Shown here piece by piece: positions 1 to 7,204 of a DNA stretch of 64,000 bases (the first letter of the stretch is position 1; each line of letters opens with the position of its first letter). The position numbers were made by a program, and so were the translations under genes. The notes below the pieces were generated by a model, which made no database searches, was not told where the DNA came from, and saw nothing but the letters and a program-made list of their open reading frames with translations. Source of the stretch: Streptomyces zingiberis (GTDB taxonomy: Bacteria; Actinomycetota; Actinomycetes; Streptomycetales; Streptomycetaceae); the NCBI RefSeq assembly GCF_012034935.1, contig NZ_JAATEN010000013.1, positions 101,215 through 165,214 of the forward strand, given 5' to 3'.

Positions 1-1
1 G

Positions 2-133
2 AGCTGTCTCCACTGGGGCCTGCTCCGCGGGGACGACTATCTGAACCCGCTGTCGCTGCTCCCGGCCTGGATACTGCGCGGGCCTCCGTCACGGCTGCTG
101 CCCGTCATCGGCGTCCCGGAGCCGCCCGGCTGA
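2..133 (+). CDS. C-terminal fragment of an M23-family peptidase
   Basis: The window opens inside a gene. Reading from base 2 gives 43 residues ending at the TGA at 131-133. The fragment contains CLHWGLLRGDDYLNPLSLL, which matches the end of the lysostaphin-type (M23) zinc endopeptidase domain: its His-Trp-Gly is the region of the last zinc-ligand histidine. Streptomyces carry such a gene, usually with a signal peptide, between rpsB-tsf and whiG, which fits the whiG gene just downstream here. The protein would cleave peptidoglycan cross-links outside the membrane. The N-terminus, signal peptide and first metal ligands lie outside the window, so the family call rests on a short segment plus gene order. 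Confidence 0.7.
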   Translation, partial: SCLHWGLLRGDDYLNPLSLLPAWILRGPPSRLLPVIGVPEPPG

Positions 134-274
134 TCCGGGCACCGGCTCTGCCGGGCGAACCGGCCCGGTCGCCCCGGCCGTGGTCCCGGCTCAACGGCGG
201 ACCCCGCCTCCCGCTCGGGACACCACGGGACCGGCAGGGGCCGCGACCGGGGACCACCGTCCGGAGAAGCCGGC

Positions 275-859
275 TCAGCCGCCGCGCACGCCGTGAAGAA
301 CCATGGCCACGGCCGCCTCGATGATCTCCTCCGAGTCCTCCGCCGCGCCGAGTTCCAGGCGGCGGACGGCCGAGTCCACCACCCCCTGCAGCAGCATCGC
401 CGCCAGCCGCGGCCGGTGGTGGCCGAGGTCCTCCAGGGTCTCGACGACCAGCGTGACAAGACCGCCGTGCGCGGCGCGGATCTTCTCGCGTGCTCCGGCA
501 TCGAGCTCACCGGCGGAGATCGCCACCACCGCCCGGTGGCGGCGGTCCCCGGCCAGATCCAGCTGGCGCCGCACATAGGCCTCGACCCGCGCCTCGGGGG
601 TGGCGGCTCGTGCCATGGCCGCCTCCACCTCCGCGGCCCAGACGGGGAAGTCGACAGCGCAGAGTTCCTCGACGACGGCCGCGCGGGAACGGAAGTACTC
701 GTAGACGGAGGAGCGCGCCAGCCCGGTGCGCTCGGCGAGGGCGGGGAAGGTCAGGGCCTTGCTGCCGCCCTCGGACAGCAGGGATCGGGCGGCGTCGAGC
801 AGGGCGCCGCGCTGCATGGTCCGGTGTTCGGCCACGGAGGCCGCTCGAATCCTGGGCAC
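275..859 (-). CDS. TetR-family transcriptional regulator
   Basis: This 194-residue protein has the TetR layout: an N-terminal helix-turn-helix at about residues 38-57 (core TGLARSSVYEYF) and an all-helical ligand-binding and dimerisation domain behind it. The typical Y-x-Y/H-F recognition-helix signature is present as YEYF. The start is a GTG at 859. It lies 89 bp downstream of whiG on the same strand and could be co-transcribed with it, but no binding site or partner enzyme is visible that would reveal its ligand. In Streptomyces a TetR gene at this place next to whiG is conserved, which suggests a housekeeping target rather than drug efflux. The function is unknown beyond DNA binding. Confidence 0.85.
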   Translation of the reverse strand: MPRIRAASVAEHRTMQRGALLDAARSLLSEGGSKALTFPALAERTGLARSSVYEYFRSRAAVVEELCAVDFPVWAAEVEAAMARAATPEARVEAYVRRQLDLAGDRRHRAVVAISAGELDAGAREKIRAAHGGLVTLVVETLEDLGHHRPRLAAMLLQGVVDSAVRRLELGAAEDSEEIIEAAVAMVLHGVRGG

Positions 860-948
860 CCGCCCACTCTACGGACGGGCCCCGCCCCGGGCGACCACCT
901 GGCGGAAAGCTGTCCCGCGGGCCGGCTCGGCGCCCTTTCGGCGTCCCT

Positions 949-1785
949 TCAGCGCCCCACGTCGGCGAGTTTCGCCCGGAGCTGGAGCACGGACTTGGTG
1001 TGGATCTGGCTCACCCGGCTCTCCGTGACACCGAGCACCTGGCCGATCTCGGCCAGGGTCAGACCCTCGTAGTAGTAAAGGGTGACGACCGTCTTCTCCC
1101 GCTCCGGGAGGGTGTTGATGGCCCGGGCCAGAAGACGGCGGAGTTCGCGGTCCTCGGCGACCTCCTCCGGGTCGTCCGCCGCGGTGTCCTCCAGTTTGTC
1201 CAGCAGGCTCAGCCGGTCGCCGCCCTCACCACCGGCGTGCAGCAACTCCTCCAGGGCCACGACGTTCGTCAGGGAGAGCTGGCTGAACACCTGGTGGAGT
1301 TCCTCCAGGCCGATTCCCATCTCCCCGGCGACCTCCGCCTCGGTGGGCGTCCGCCTCAGGCCGGCCTCCAGCGTGGCGTAGGCACGCTCCACGGCCCGGG
1401 CCTTCTGACGCACGGAACGCGGGATCCAGTCCAGCGCGCGCAGTTCGTCGATCATGGCGCCCCGGATACGGGTGATCGCATAGGTCTCGAACTTGATGGA
1501 CCGCGCGGGGTCGAACTTCTCGATGGCGTCGATCAGCCCGAAGACGCCGGAGGAGACGAAGTCGGCCTGGTCGACATTGGGCGGGAGCCCCACGCTGACC
1601 CGGCCCGCCACGTATTTCACCAGGGGTGAGTAGTGCAGGATCAGCTGCTCCCGCAGCCTGCTGTCCGCCGTCTCCTTGTAGGCCCGCCAGAGTTCGTCCA
1701 GGGATGAGGGGGCGGCGGGGCGCACGCCGCCGCGGGCGGCAGGTGGCACCGCCGCGCGGTCGGACCCGGAGGTGTGCTGGGGCAT
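949..1785 (-). CDS. whiG: RNA polymerase sigma factor WhiG (sporulation sigma, FliA type)
   Basis: This is a 278-residue sigma-70 factor of the FliA/WhiG subfamily, close to the family's usual length. Region 2 spans about residues 48-120, with the promoter-melting segment around MIDELRALDWIPRSVR (111-126). Region 3 follows at about 130-165. Region 4 ends in the helix-turn-helix GLTLAEIGQVLGVTESRVSQ (241-260). In Streptomyces WhiG commits aerial hyphae to sporulation by transcribing whiH and whiI, and it is held inactive by the anti-sigma factor RsiG with c-di-GMP. The gene is repressed by BldD, and a close match to the BldD consensus lies 40-54 bases upstream of the ATG. It stands apart from dprA by 272 bp, so it probably has its own promoter. 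Confidence 0.97.
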   Translation of the reverse strand: MPQHTSGSDRAAVPPAARGGVRPAAPSSLDELWRAYKETADSRLREQLILHYSPLVKYVAGRVSVGLPPNVDQADFVSSGVFGLIDAIEKFDPARSIKFETYAITRIRGAMIDELRALDWIPRSVRQKARAVERAYATLEAGLRRTPTEAEVAGEMGIGLEELHQVFSQLSLTNVVALEELLHAGGEGGDRLSLLDKLEDTAADDPEEVAEDRELRRLLARAINTLPEREKTVVTLYYYEGLTLAEIGQVLGVTESRVSQIHTKSVLQLRAKLADVGR

Positions 1786-1824
1786 ACGTCGCCTTGAGCC
1801 GTTCTGCCGTCAGGGTGAATCGGG

Positions 1825-1839
1825 GTGAGCCAGGGTGAA
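1825..1839 (-). promoter_or_regulatory. Candidate BldD-binding site in the whiG leader
   Basis: Read on the minus strand this 15-mer is TTCACCCTGGCTCAC. The published BldD consensus nTnACnC(A/T)GnGTnAn is met at every fixed position except one (C for G at position 11). It sits 40-54 bases upstream of the whiG ATG. whiG is an established direct BldD target in S. coelicolor, so the location agrees with known biology. It overlaps a set of three phased repeats (GGGTGAR starting at 1813, 1823 and 1833 on the plus strand) spaced exactly 10 bp apart. The motif match is seen; binding is inferred. Confidence 0.6.
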
Positions 1840-2057
1840 GCGGTCGGCCGGAGCCGGAACTTCCGTAAGCGTAGCGTGACTGCCCTGTCGCAGTGTGCGA
1901 AGAGATGCAGGTATCTCATGCGCAGATACGTTCCGCTGACCGCCCCTCGGGGTTACGCCGTTCGAGTGGCGCAGGAGAGGCGCGGGAGTGGAAGGAGCGC
2001 GCACGCGGGTCCGTCCGCCCCCGCCAGGCCCGCACCAGGTCACCCGATCGCAGCAGG

Positions 2058-3215
2058 TCAGCGGCCACCTCCCCCGGTCGCGACCGGCGCCCCCGCGGGG
2101 GCGGGCAGCCGCCACCGATCACCCTGACGCTGCACGAATCCCAGCGATTGCAATTCGTACAGACGTGCCGTCGCTTCCGTGGTGTCGGTGCCCGCCTCCC
2201 GGGCGATCTCCCGCGTGTCCGCCTCGCTCCGGGCGGGCAGCGCCTCCAGGACCCGCGCGGTGAGCGGGGCGAGCAGATCACGCGCGAGGACCGGGCCCTG
2301 CCGCTCGGGCGCCAGCTCTCCCATGCCGCCGACCAGCTCGATCACCTCGGCGGCGTCCGTGACCAGGGTTCCCTCGCCCCGCAGCAGTTCGTGCACCCCG
2401 GCGGACAACCCGGAGGTCACCGGTCCGGGAACGCCCGCCGAGAGCCGGCCGAGCCGCTGGGCGGCGCGGGCGGTGACCAGCGACCCACTGCGGTACTCCG
2501 CCTCCACCACCACCGTGCCGCGGGTGAGCGCGGCGATGACGCGGTTACGCAGCAGGAAGCGGCTGCGGGTGGGATGCGCCCCCGGCGGCAGCTCCGCCAC
2601 CAGCACCCCTTGGTCGGCGATACGCCGCAGCAACTCCGCGTGACCACGCGGGTAGGTCCGGTCCACCCCGCAGGCCAGTACGGCGGCGGTGGCGCCACCC
2701 GCCGCGAGCGCGCCGCGATGGGCCGCGCCGTCGATGCCGTAGGCCGCGCCGGAGACCACCACCCAGCCGCGCTCCGCGAGGCCGGCGGCGAGGGACGCCG
2801 CCATATGGGCGCCGTAGTCCGTGCAGGCCCTGGCCCCCACGACGGCGACCGAGCGGAGGGCCCACAGACGGAGTGAGGGCCGCCCGCGCACCCAGAGGCC
2901 GAGGGGACGGGCGTCACCGAGGTCGTCGAGCTGCCGCGGCCACTCCTCCTCGCCGGGGCAGACGAAACGGCCTCCCTCGGCCGCGGCCGCGGCGAGGTCC
3001 GCCACCGGATCGGCCACGGCCGCCCGGGCCCGGTACCCGGCCATCCGCTCCTCCGTCACCGGGGACGGAGGCCGGTCCCGCCCCTGGAAGAGCTCCAGCA
3101 GAGCCACCGGGCCGAGCTCGCGGAGCCATCGCCCGGCCCGCTCGTCCCCCGGCTCCACGATCCGGGTGAGTGCCGCACGGGCGAGCCGCTGCCGATCGGC
3201 CTCCGCGCCCCTCAC
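2058..3215 (-). CDS. dprA: DNA-processing protein DprA/Smf
   Basis: This 385-residue protein has the DprA Rossmann-like fold, starting near SVAVVGARACTDYGAHMA, then SGAAYGIDGAAHRGAL and the RNRVIAALTRGTVVVEA segment. A winged-helix-like C-terminal segment follows (TDTTEATARLYELQSLGFV). DprA binds single-stranded DNA and loads RecA in naturally competent bacteria; in Streptomyces, where transformation is not typical, it is assumed to act in general recombination. The GTG start at 3215 overlaps the comM stop (GTGA), which fixes the start and shows translational coupling. The longer open frame upstream of this GTG is antisense-like, Pro/Gly/Arg-rich sequence inside comM and is not conserved in type. 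It is the last gene of the yraN-comM-dprA set. Confidence 0.95.
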   Translation of the reverse strand: MRGAEADRQRLARAALTRIVEPGDERAGRWLRELGPVALLELFQGRDRPPSPVTEERMAGYRARAAVADPVADLAAAAAEGGRFVCPGEEEWPRQLDDLGDARPLGLWVRGRPSLRLWALRSVAVVGARACTDYGAHMAASLAAGLAERGWVVVSGAAYGIDGAAHRGALAAGGATAAVLACGVDRTYPRGHAELLRRIADQGVLVAELPPGAHPTRSRFLLRNRVIAALTRGTVVVEAEYRSGSLVTARAAQRLGRLSAGVPGPVTSGLSAGVHELLRGEGTLVTDAAEVIELVGGMGELAPERQGPVLARDLLAPLTARVLEALPARSEADTREIAREAGTDTTEATARLYELQSLGFVQRQGDRWRLPAPAGAPVATGGGGR

Positions 3216-4831
3216 GCCGGGCCCCCCGCGGGCACGGCGCCACGGCTGATCCCGGTGCGGAGCTGAAGGGCCATGGCCACGTCGGGGGCCGCCGGCCGGT
3301 CCCGGCCCGCCAGGTCGGCGGCCGTCCAGGCCACCCGGAGCACCCGGTCCAGGCCGCGGGCCGTGAGCAGTCCCCGCTCCATGTCCCGCTCGGCCTCCCA
3401 CAGGGCGTCCGGAGCGGGCCGCCAGCGTGTGCGCAGCTCATGTCCGGGGATCTCGCTGTTGAGCCGCCACGGGCTGCCGTCCAGCCGGGCAGCCGCCCGC
3501 TCCCGGGCGGCGAGCACCCGCGCGGCCACCACGGCGGTGGGCTCACCGCTGCGGACCTCCTCCAGCAGCGCGCGCCTGCCCACCGGCTCCACGGTGACCC
3601 GCAGGTCGACCCGGTCCATCAGCGGACCGGAGAGCCGGGACTGGTAACGGCGCACCACGGCGGGCGGGCACTCGCAGCCCGCCCCGGACAGCGCGTGCCG
3701 GCCGCACGGGCACGGGTTCGCCGCCAGGACCAGCAGGAAGCGGGCCGGCAGGTGGACCACGCCGGCGCTGCGGGCCACCACCACATGACCGGACTCCAGC
3801 GGCTGCCGCAGGGCGTCCAGCACCCGCGCGCCGAACTCCGCCGCCTCGTCGAGGAAGAGCACACCACGGTGGGCGAGCGAGGCGGCACCCGGTCTCGGGA
3901 GGCCGTTGCCCCCGCCGACGATCGAGGGCATGGTCGCCGAGTGGTGCGGGGCGCAGAACGGCGGGGTGTCGATCAGCGGCTTACCGGGCGGCAGCACCCC
4001 CGCGACCGAGTGGACCGCCGTGACCTCCAGGGACTCCCGCCGGCTGAGCGGTGGCAGCAGCCCTGGCAGCCGCTCGGCGAGAAGCGTTTTGCCGGCGCCC
4101 GGGGGTCCCTTCAGATAAAGGTGATGGCCACCGGCCGCGGCCACCTCCAGGGCCGTTCTCGCCTCCCGCTGGCCGGCCACATCGGCCAGGTCGGGCAGCG
4201 GCGCTCCGCCCCCGGCACGGGCCGCGAGTCCGGCGGCCGTCCCGGAACCGGGCAGCGCCAGCCCGGCCAGCGCCGGGTCCGGCCGTCCCTCCTCGCGGGG
4301 CTCCTCCTCGGGGACGGGCTCGTCCGCCAGCACCGCGATCAGCTGGCGCAGGCTCCGCACCCCCAGGACGGCGATCCCGGGGACGAGGGCGGCCTCGGCG
4401 GCCGTCTGCTCCGGCACGACGACCTGTTCGTGCCCGGCCTCGGCAGCGGCCAGCACTGCGGGGAGGACGCCACGCACCGGCCGGACCCGCCCGTCGAGCC
4501 CGAGCTCACCGATCATGACCAGGTCGGCGATCTGCGCGGGGTCCACCCGCCCGGCCGCGCCGAGCACCGCACCGGCCACGGCCAGGTCGAAACCGCTGCC
4601 GCTCTTGGGCACGGATGCCGGGCTGAGCCCGACCGTCAGTTTCCGCTGCGGCCACTCGGCCCCCGAGTTGACCACCGCGGCCCGGACCCGGTCCCGGCTC
4701 TCGACCAGACTCTTGTCCGGCAACCCGACCAGGGTGAAGGCCGCCAGCCCCGGTTCGAGGTCGGCCTGTACTTCGACCACCACCCCCTCGACCCCGGTCA
4801 GGGCTACGGAACAGGTACGGGCGAACCCCAT
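3212..4831 (-). CDS. comM: ComM-family AAA+ ATPase (Mg chelatase-like)
   Basis: The 539-residue product begins MGFARTCSVALTGVEG and has the ComM architecture. An N-terminal Lon-like/ChlI domain (residues 1 to about 165) includes GLPDKSLVESRDRVRAA. The AAA+ domain follows with Walker A GPPGAGKTLLAERL, Walker B VLFLDEAAEF and the HHSATMPSIVGGG loop, and then a C-terminal Mg_chelatase_C region. ComM is a hexameric branch-migration helicase in Vibrio. The ATG overlaps the yraN stop by one base (TGATG), so upstream extensions of the frame into yraN are not needed. It is followed directly by dprA. A cysteine-rich loop (CPCGRHALSGAGCECPP) is present, as in most family members. Confidence 0.95.
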   Translation of the reverse strand: MGFARTCSVALTGVEGVVVEVQADLEPGLAAFTLVGLPDKSLVESRDRVRAAVVNSGAEWPQRKLTVGLSPASVPKSGSGFDLAVAGAVLGAAGRVDPAQIADLVMIGELGLDGRVRPVRGVLPAVLAAAEAGHEQVVVPEQTAAEAALVPGIAVLGVRSLRQLIAVLADEPVPEEEPREEGRPDPALAGLALPGSGTAAGLAARAGGGAPLPDLADVAGQREARTALEVAAAGGHHLYLKGPPGAGKTLLAERLPGLLPPLSRRESLEVTAVHSVAGVLPPGKPLIDTPPFCAPHHSATMPSIVGGGNGLPRPGAASLAHRGVLFLDEAAEFGARVLDALRQPLESGHVVVARSAGVVHLPARFLLVLAANPCPCGRHALSGAGCECPPAVVRRYQSRLSGPLMDRVDLRVTVEPVGRRALLEEVRSGEPTAVVAARVLAARERAAARLDGSPWRLNSEIPGHELRTRWRPAPDALWEAERDMERGLLTARGLDRVLRVAWTAADLAGRDRPAAPDVAMALQLRTGISRGAVPAGGPA

Positions 4832-5199
4832 CACGCCACCCCCCGCGCGTGCTCCACCATCGGCGCGCCGCGGGCCGGGACCACGATGCCCACCAGATCG
4901 ATGCGCACCCCGCCGGGCGGGGTGCGGTGCGCCGGCCAGCGCTCCTGCAGCCACCGCGCCGCCAGCCGCCGCAGCCGGGCCGCCTTCCGCACGGGGACCC
5001 CGGCCATGGGGTGCTCCGGACCGCCCGCCCGTCGCGTCTTGACCTCGCAGATCACCAGGGCGTCGCCGTCCCGGGCGACGATGTCGATCTCGCCGTCCCG
5101 GCACCGCCAGTTCCGTTCCAGGACCGTCATCCCGGCCTCGCCCAGCCGCCGGACGGCCAGGTCCTCTCCATAGCGGCCGAGCGCACAGCGCGCGTTCAT
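4831..5199 (-). CDS. yraN: YraN/UPF0102-family nuclease-like protein
   Basis: This 122-residue protein carries the UPF0102 signature. A GRYGEDLAVRRLGEAG helix is followed by GEIDIVARDG and LVICEVKTRR, which together give the E-x-D...E-x-K pattern of the PD-(D/E)xK nuclease fold. Its cellular role is unknown; genomic linkage to comM and dprA is common in bacteria and suggests recombination or repair. I place the start at the ATG at 5199 because a GGAGGT sits seven bases upstream. The GTG nine bases earlier would overlap that ribosome binding site. It heads the yraN-comM-dprA operon, with overlapping stop and start codons on the downstream side. Confidence 0.9.
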   Translation of the reverse strand: MNARCALGRYGEDLAVRRLGEAGMTVLERNWRCRDGEIDIVARDGDALVICEVKTRRAGGPEHPMAGVPVRKAARLRRLAARWLQERWPAHRTPPGGVRIDLVGIVVPARGAPMVEHARGVA

Positions 5200-5263
5200 C
5201 TCCACCACCTCCGCAGGTGACTGTGGCGGAGGCGGCGGAGAAAAGTGGATCTTGATGCGGATC

Positions 5264-5290
5264 TGTGGATTACCGGCCGGTTGTGGACAA
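5264..5290. promoter_or_regulatory. Pair of DnaA-box-like 9-mers
   Basis: TGTGGATTA (5264-5272) and TGTGGACAA (5282-5290) lie 18 bp apart in the same orientation, in the 297-bp spacer between yraN and the DUF2469 gene. The second is the exact complement of TTGTCCACA, the favoured Streptomyces DnaA box. The first differs from the classical TTATCCACA complement at one position. No dnaA or dnaN gene is nearby, so this is not the replication origin. They could titrate DnaA or couple yraN/comM/dprA expression to replication, or be chance. Confidence 0.4.
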
Positions 5291-5496
5291 CGCGCTCACT
5301 CGTCCAGGTGAACGAAGGGGGAGGCTCCACCCCGGGCCCCTCGTCGCGCCGGTCCGTCAACGGCCGCCCGGAACGAGCACCGGCGGGCCCCCACGCCTAC
5401 GGGCGGACATCGCCGGGTCACCCACGCGGTGGCTCACCGCCCGCCTCGGGGCCGGCGCCTCCGGGCCCCGGCCCACCCCCGGGCGGCGTCAGACCC

Positions 5497-5820
5497 TCAC
5501 CGGTCGAAACCGGACTCCCCGGGAAGTTCGAGGTCGCTCTTGTTGAGCTCCTCGATGTTGACGTCCTTGAAGGTCAGCACCCGCACCTGCTTGACGAAGC
5601 GGGCGGGCCGGTACATGTCCCACACCCAGGCGTCGGCCATGGAGATCTCGAAGAACACCTCGCCCTGGACGGAGTGGACCTGCATCTCGTAGGCGTTGGT
5701 GAGATAGAAGCGCCGCTCCGTCTCGATCACGTACTTGAACAGGCCGACGACGTCGCGGTACTCCCGGTAGAGCTTCAGCTCCATCTCGGTCTCGTACTTC
5801 TCGAGGTCTTCGGCGCTCAT
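5497..5820 (-). CDS. DUF2469 domain-containing protein
   Basis: This is a 107-residue acidic protein, MSAEDLEKYETEMELKLYRE at its start and with a VGLFKYVIETERRFYLTN core. It matches the DUF2469 family, which is nearly universal in actinobacteria and always of about this length. There is no signal peptide or membrane segment. Nothing in the sequence suggests catalysis, and the family function is unknown to me. The gene lies 39 bp downstream of the NUDIX gene and probably belongs to the same transcription unit as lepB4 and the NUDIX gene. The strong conservation of aromatic residues suggests a compact, possibly nucleic-acid or protein-binding domain; that is inference. Confidence 0.9.
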   Translation of the reverse strand: MSAEDLEKYETEMELKLYREYRDVVGLFKYVIETERRFYLTNAYEMQVHSVQGEVFFEISMADAWVWDMYRPARFVKQVRVLTFKDVNIEELNKSDLELPGESGFDR

Positions 5821-5859
5821 GACATGGTCCCCTTCAGCCGGGCGTCCCCCTATTGTGCG

Positions 5860-6372
5860 TCAGGCCCGCTCGGGTTCGAGATCGACGGGGGCACTCGGAG
5901 GACCCTCCCGCTCCAGCGTGGCCAGCAGTTCCGCGAGCCTGGTGGGGTACACCGTCTCACGCAGGGTGGACAGTTCCCGGGACGTCCACCACCTCAGGCC
6001 GCGGATGGAGCGCCGTTCCAGCGCCGTGCGGCCCGTACCGTCGGTCGCGGTCCGCTCCGTCCTGGCCAGGAAGTACCACTCGTCCTGGTTCCAGCGGCGG
6101 CCGTCGAAGGGGAAGGAGCACCGACGCCGCCAGAGCACGGGCCCCAGCTCCACCTCGGCGATCCCCGTCTCCTCGATCAGCTCCCGCCGGGCGGCCTCCG
6201 CCCGGCTCTCACCCGGTTCGACGCCGCCGCCCGGTGTGAACCACCAGGTCCGCCCGGGGTCGGCGGGCTCGTGGCCGTGGAGCAGCAGAATCCGTCCCCG
6301 GGGATCGAGGAGCACCACGCGTGCCACGGCGCGCCACACCTCACCGCCGGGGGCGCGGCGCGGCTCACGCAC
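5860..6372 (-). CDS. NUDIX hydrolase
   Basis: This 170-residue protein contains a complete NUDIX box, GGGVEPGESRAEAARRELIE followed by ETGI, fitting G-x5-E-x7-REUxEExGU, at about residues 46-69. Such enzymes hydrolyse nucleoside diphosphates linked to another group and need Mg2+ bound by the REUxEE glutamates. The substrate cannot be read from the sequence. The GTG at 6372 overlaps the end of lepB4 by 8 bases, which suggests translational coupling and decides the start over longer in-frame options that run inside lepB4. A C-terminal tail rich in Pro and Glu (residues about 150-170) is probably flexible. It is placed between signal peptidase and DUF2469 genes, as in other Streptomyces. Confidence 0.92.
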   Translation of the reverse strand: MREPRRAPGGEVWRAVARVVLLDPRGRILLLHGHEPADPGRTWWFTPGGGVEPGESRAEAARRELIEETGIAEVELGPVLWRRRCSFPFDGRRWNQDEWYFLARTERTATDGTGRTALERRSIRGLRWWTSRELSTLRETVYPTRLAELLATLEREGPPSAPVDLEPERA

Positions 6373-7144
6373 GGGCGGCTTCCGCCCGTCGCCGCGCCAG
6401 CTGGCCGGCCAGGGGGCCGTACGCCGCCCCGGCCAGGACGAGCCCGGCCCCGCCCCCGACCGCGAGGGCCAGCGGGAACAGCGGCCCGGGTGCGGAGACC
6501 CCACCGGGGAGCGCGGCGAAGGCGGCGGGGCGGGCCAGCCGGCCCGCGGAGCCCGCCGGCCAGACCACGGCGTCCACCCGGGAGCTGATCGCGCTCACCG
6601 GCACAGAGCCCTGACCACCGTCGGTCAGGTGCTCCCGCGAGTCCAGCGAGCTGCCGCGCGCGTCGCCCAGCAGGAAGACGCCGTTCTCCGGCACGGCGGC
6701 GGTGAACTCGGTCGGCGAGGCCGGCGGCGCCGGGGAGTCCGCGGCACCCCGTACGCTCCCGCTCCCGCTCCCGCGCAGATACGGTTCCTCGATCGGCTCA
6801 CCGTTCACCGTCAGCCGCCCCTGCCGGTCGCAGCAGGCGACCGTGTCCCCGCCGGTCCCGACCACCCGCTTGACCATGGGGAGGTCGCCCCAGGCGGGGT
6901 CGGTGAAGACCACCACGTCCCCCCGGCGGACCTCGCCGCCGTCGACGCGTTGCGCCAGCACCCGGTCACCGGCCGCCACGGTGGGTTCCATGGAGTCCGT
7001 CGGGACGGCGTAGGGCCGGTAGAGCAGCGCCGCCCAGGCGAATCCGCCGAGGAAGAGCACACATCCGAGCGCCACGGCGATCCCGGAGACGGCCCTGCCC
7101 GGCGTCCCCCCTGCCCGCACGGCCGTCCTTTCCGCAGTACTCAT
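6365..7144 (-). CDS. lepB4: Type I signal peptidase, SipZ-like
   Basis: This 259-residue membrane protease has an N-terminal transmembrane segment (GIAVALGCVLFLGGFAWAAL, about residues 20-40). The catalytic Ser is in PTDSMEPT, the Lys in MVKRVVGTGGD, and box E is GDARGSSLDSRE. A second hydrophobic stretch near the C-terminus (LALAVGGGAGLVLAGAAYG) gives the two-anchor topology known for SipX, SipY and SipZ. It removes signal peptides from exported preproteins at the outer face of the membrane. The ATG at 7144 has a GGAG-type ribosome site; the frame upstream is not needed. A 60-bp gap separates it from lepB3. In S. lividans sipZ starts its own operon with unrelated genes, and here the NUDIX gene overlaps its end. 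Confidence 0.95.
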   Translation of the reverse strand: MSTAERTAVRAGGTPGRAVSGIAVALGCVLFLGGFAWAALLYRPYAVPTDSMEPTVAAGDRVLAQRVDGGEVRRGDVVVFTDPAWGDLPMVKRVVGTGGDTVACCDRQGRLTVNGEPIEEPYLRGSGSGSVRGAADSPAPPASPTEFTAAVPENGVFLLGDARGSSLDSREHLTDGGQGSVPVSAISSRVDAVVWPAGSAGRLARPAAFAALPGGVSAPGPLFPLALAVGGGAGLVLAGAAYGPLAGQLARRRAEAARA

Positions 7145-7204
7145 CCCCGCTCCCCGCCTCGGTGTGATCCGGGACGGCACACTACCGGCCGGTTCCGGCC
7201 GGGG

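Noticed and set aside
5264..5290. Replication origin at the DnaA-like boxes
   Set aside because: Only two boxes, no dnaA-dnaN-recF genes nearby; oriC in Streptomyces has many boxes beside dnaA.
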